From positions 1 to 6,008 of the forward strand of contig JAQCGA010000271.1 of the NCBI GenBank assembly GCA_027619145.1: a stretch of 6,008 nt of DNA. Reading direction: 5' to 3'. This document shows positions 5,637-6,008 of the stretch, in pieces. The notes below the pieces were generated by a model that did no database searches, was not told the origin of the DNA, and was given only the letters and a program-made list of their open reading frames with translations. The stretch comes from a bacterium. GTDB lineage: Bacteria; Latescibacterota; UBA2968; GCA-2709665. How positions within the stretch are numbered: position 1 is the stretch's first letter; every line of letters begins with the position of its first letter. The position numbers were made by a program, and so were the translations under genes.

Positions 5637-5798
5637 GAAGTTGTTTTAAAATTCGCTTCGAGGCCCGAGACCGAGCGAGAAAGTCGTGAGCAAGGCGCAC
5701 GAAGCAGGCGAATCGACTAGATTCGCCGATGCAGTGCAACGCCGCGCACGACTTTCGCAGCCGGTTGAAGCCCGAATGGACATTTTCAAAACAGCTTC
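5637..5798. repeat. Large interrupted palindrome filling the convergent intergenic gap (MITE-like candidate)
   Basis: The stretch between the rsgA stop and the methionine-synthase-like stop folds on itself almost end to end, centred at about 5717. Outer arms GAAGTTGTTTT (5637-5647) and AAAACAGCTTC (5788-5798) differ at one position, and the similarity continues inward. Next, ATTCG (5651-5655) pairs with CGAAT (5773-5777), and CTTC (5656-5659) with GAAG (5767-5770). ACCG (5670-5673) pairs with CGGT (5762-5765), and GAAAGTCGTG (5679-5688) with CACGACTTTC (5747-5756). GGCG and CGCC, then CAC and GTG, then GCA and TGC follow. The apex is GGCGAATC (5707-5714) with GATTCGCC (5720-5727) around loop GACTA. 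AT-rich ends with a GC-rich core and no coding content suggest a non-autonomous mobile element; a structured RNA or bidirectional terminator is the alternative, although no U-tract is present. An open frame on the minus strand here is a by-product of the repeat. Confidence 0.7.
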
Positions 5799-5804
5799 TG
5801 AATC

Positions 5805-6008
5805 TCACCCATGTCTCTCTCTCAACACCTGCGCAGCCTTCGCCTCGTTACACAGCTTCGCATACGCCTCATCAATTGGAATCTCAGCTGCATTTCCCGG
5901 TGCAAACCCGCAATCTGGATTCAACAAAATTTGCCCCGGCTTTAAATACGCCAGCGCCTTCTCCACCCGCCCCACAATTTCCTCTACCGAATCAATCTTC
6001 TCTCCCCG
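5805..6008 (-). CDS. Cobalamin-independent methionine synthase (MetE)-like protein, C-terminal end
   Basis: The frame is open from the right edge and ends at TGA 5807-5805, giving the last 67 residues. The segment EEIVGRVEKALAYLKPGQ followed by LLNPDCGFAPG matches the C-terminal end of the MetE / Meth_synt_2 TIM barrel. In that family the Cys of NPDCG is one of the zinc ligands that activate the thiol substrate (homocysteine in MetE). The tail IPIDEAYAKLCNEAKAAQVLRERHG is helical, as expected for the barrel's last helix. The start, the folate-binding part and the remaining zinc ligands are outside the window. Full-length MetE, a short single-domain MetE-like protein, or a related methyltransferase such as an epoxyalkane:coenzyme M transferase-like enzyme cannot be told apart here. 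The gene is convergent with rsgA and separated from it by the palindromic element. Confidence 0.8.
   Translation of the reverse strand, partial: RGEKIDSVEEIVGRVEKALAYLKPGQILLNPDCGFAPGNAAEIPIDEAYAKLCNEAKAAQVLRERHG

Noticed and set aside
5637..5804. Simple bidirectional intrinsic terminator between rsgA and the metE-like gene
   Set aside because: The structure is about 160 nt with several internal loops and no T-tract after either side of the core stem; a repeat element explains the end-to-end symmetry better, although a termination role is not excluded.
5560..5808. Minus-strand open frame of 82 codons over the convergent gap
   Set aside because: It is produced by the palindromic element plus the antisense of the rsgA 3' end and has no domain.
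1..6008. CRISPR array, tRNA/rRNA, transposase, toxin-antitoxin or defence system
   Set aside because: No regularly spaced repeats, RNA gene signatures or matching protein motifs were seen on either strand; all sizeable genes are recognised housekeeping, transport or glycan families plus one UVR-motif protein.

Overview
This window is ordinary, gene-dense bacterial chromosomal DNA of moderate to fairly high GC. It uses many GTG and TTG starts, has short intergenic gaps, and shows no rRNA, tRNA, CRISPR array, prophage gene or transposase. The phylum cannot be fixed from this sequence alone. The UVR-motif protein and the RsgA variant look to me like types found in planctomycete-like or uncultured environmental phyla, but that is an impression and was not searched.

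Layout. From position 3392 down to 1, on the minus strand, lie an MscS-family channel gene, a UVR-motif protein gene of unknown function, a family-2 glycosyltransferase gene, and the N-terminal part of a family-4 glycosyltransferase gene that runs off the left edge. The last three are packed with 3-7 nt gaps and probably form one transcript, with a candidate promoter near 2220-2248. From 3597 to 5636, on the plus strand, lie a long-form glucose-1-phosphate thymidylyltransferase (RmlA-like) gene and an rsgA GTPase gene, 3 nt apart. The two groups diverge from a 204-nt control region (3393-3596). It holds a good sigma70-type promoter (TTGACA, 17 bp, TATTTT), a possible back-to-back minus-strand promoter that shares the same -35 bases, and a roughly 115-nt leader with a hairpin and an 8-codon upstream ORF. 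At the right edge, on the minus strand, is the last 67 codons of a cobalamin-independent methionine-synthase-like gene, convergent with rsgA. No gene-free stretch exceeds 300 nt.

How the genes relate. RmlA makes dTDP-glucose, the precursor of dTDP-rhamnose and other deoxysugars. The glycosyltransferases across the divergent promoter are of types that build surface polysaccharides, so a link to cell-surface glycan assembly is plausible, although rmlB, rmlC and rmlD are not in the window. MscS (osmotic release) and RsgA (30S maturation) look like housekeeping neighbours.

Most unusual feature. The whole gap between the stop codons of rsgA and the methionine-synthase-like gene is one large interrupted palindrome (5637-5798, centred at about 5717) with AT-rich ends and nested GC-rich stems. 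It looks like a miniature inverted-repeat element or another intergenic repeat rather than a simple terminator.
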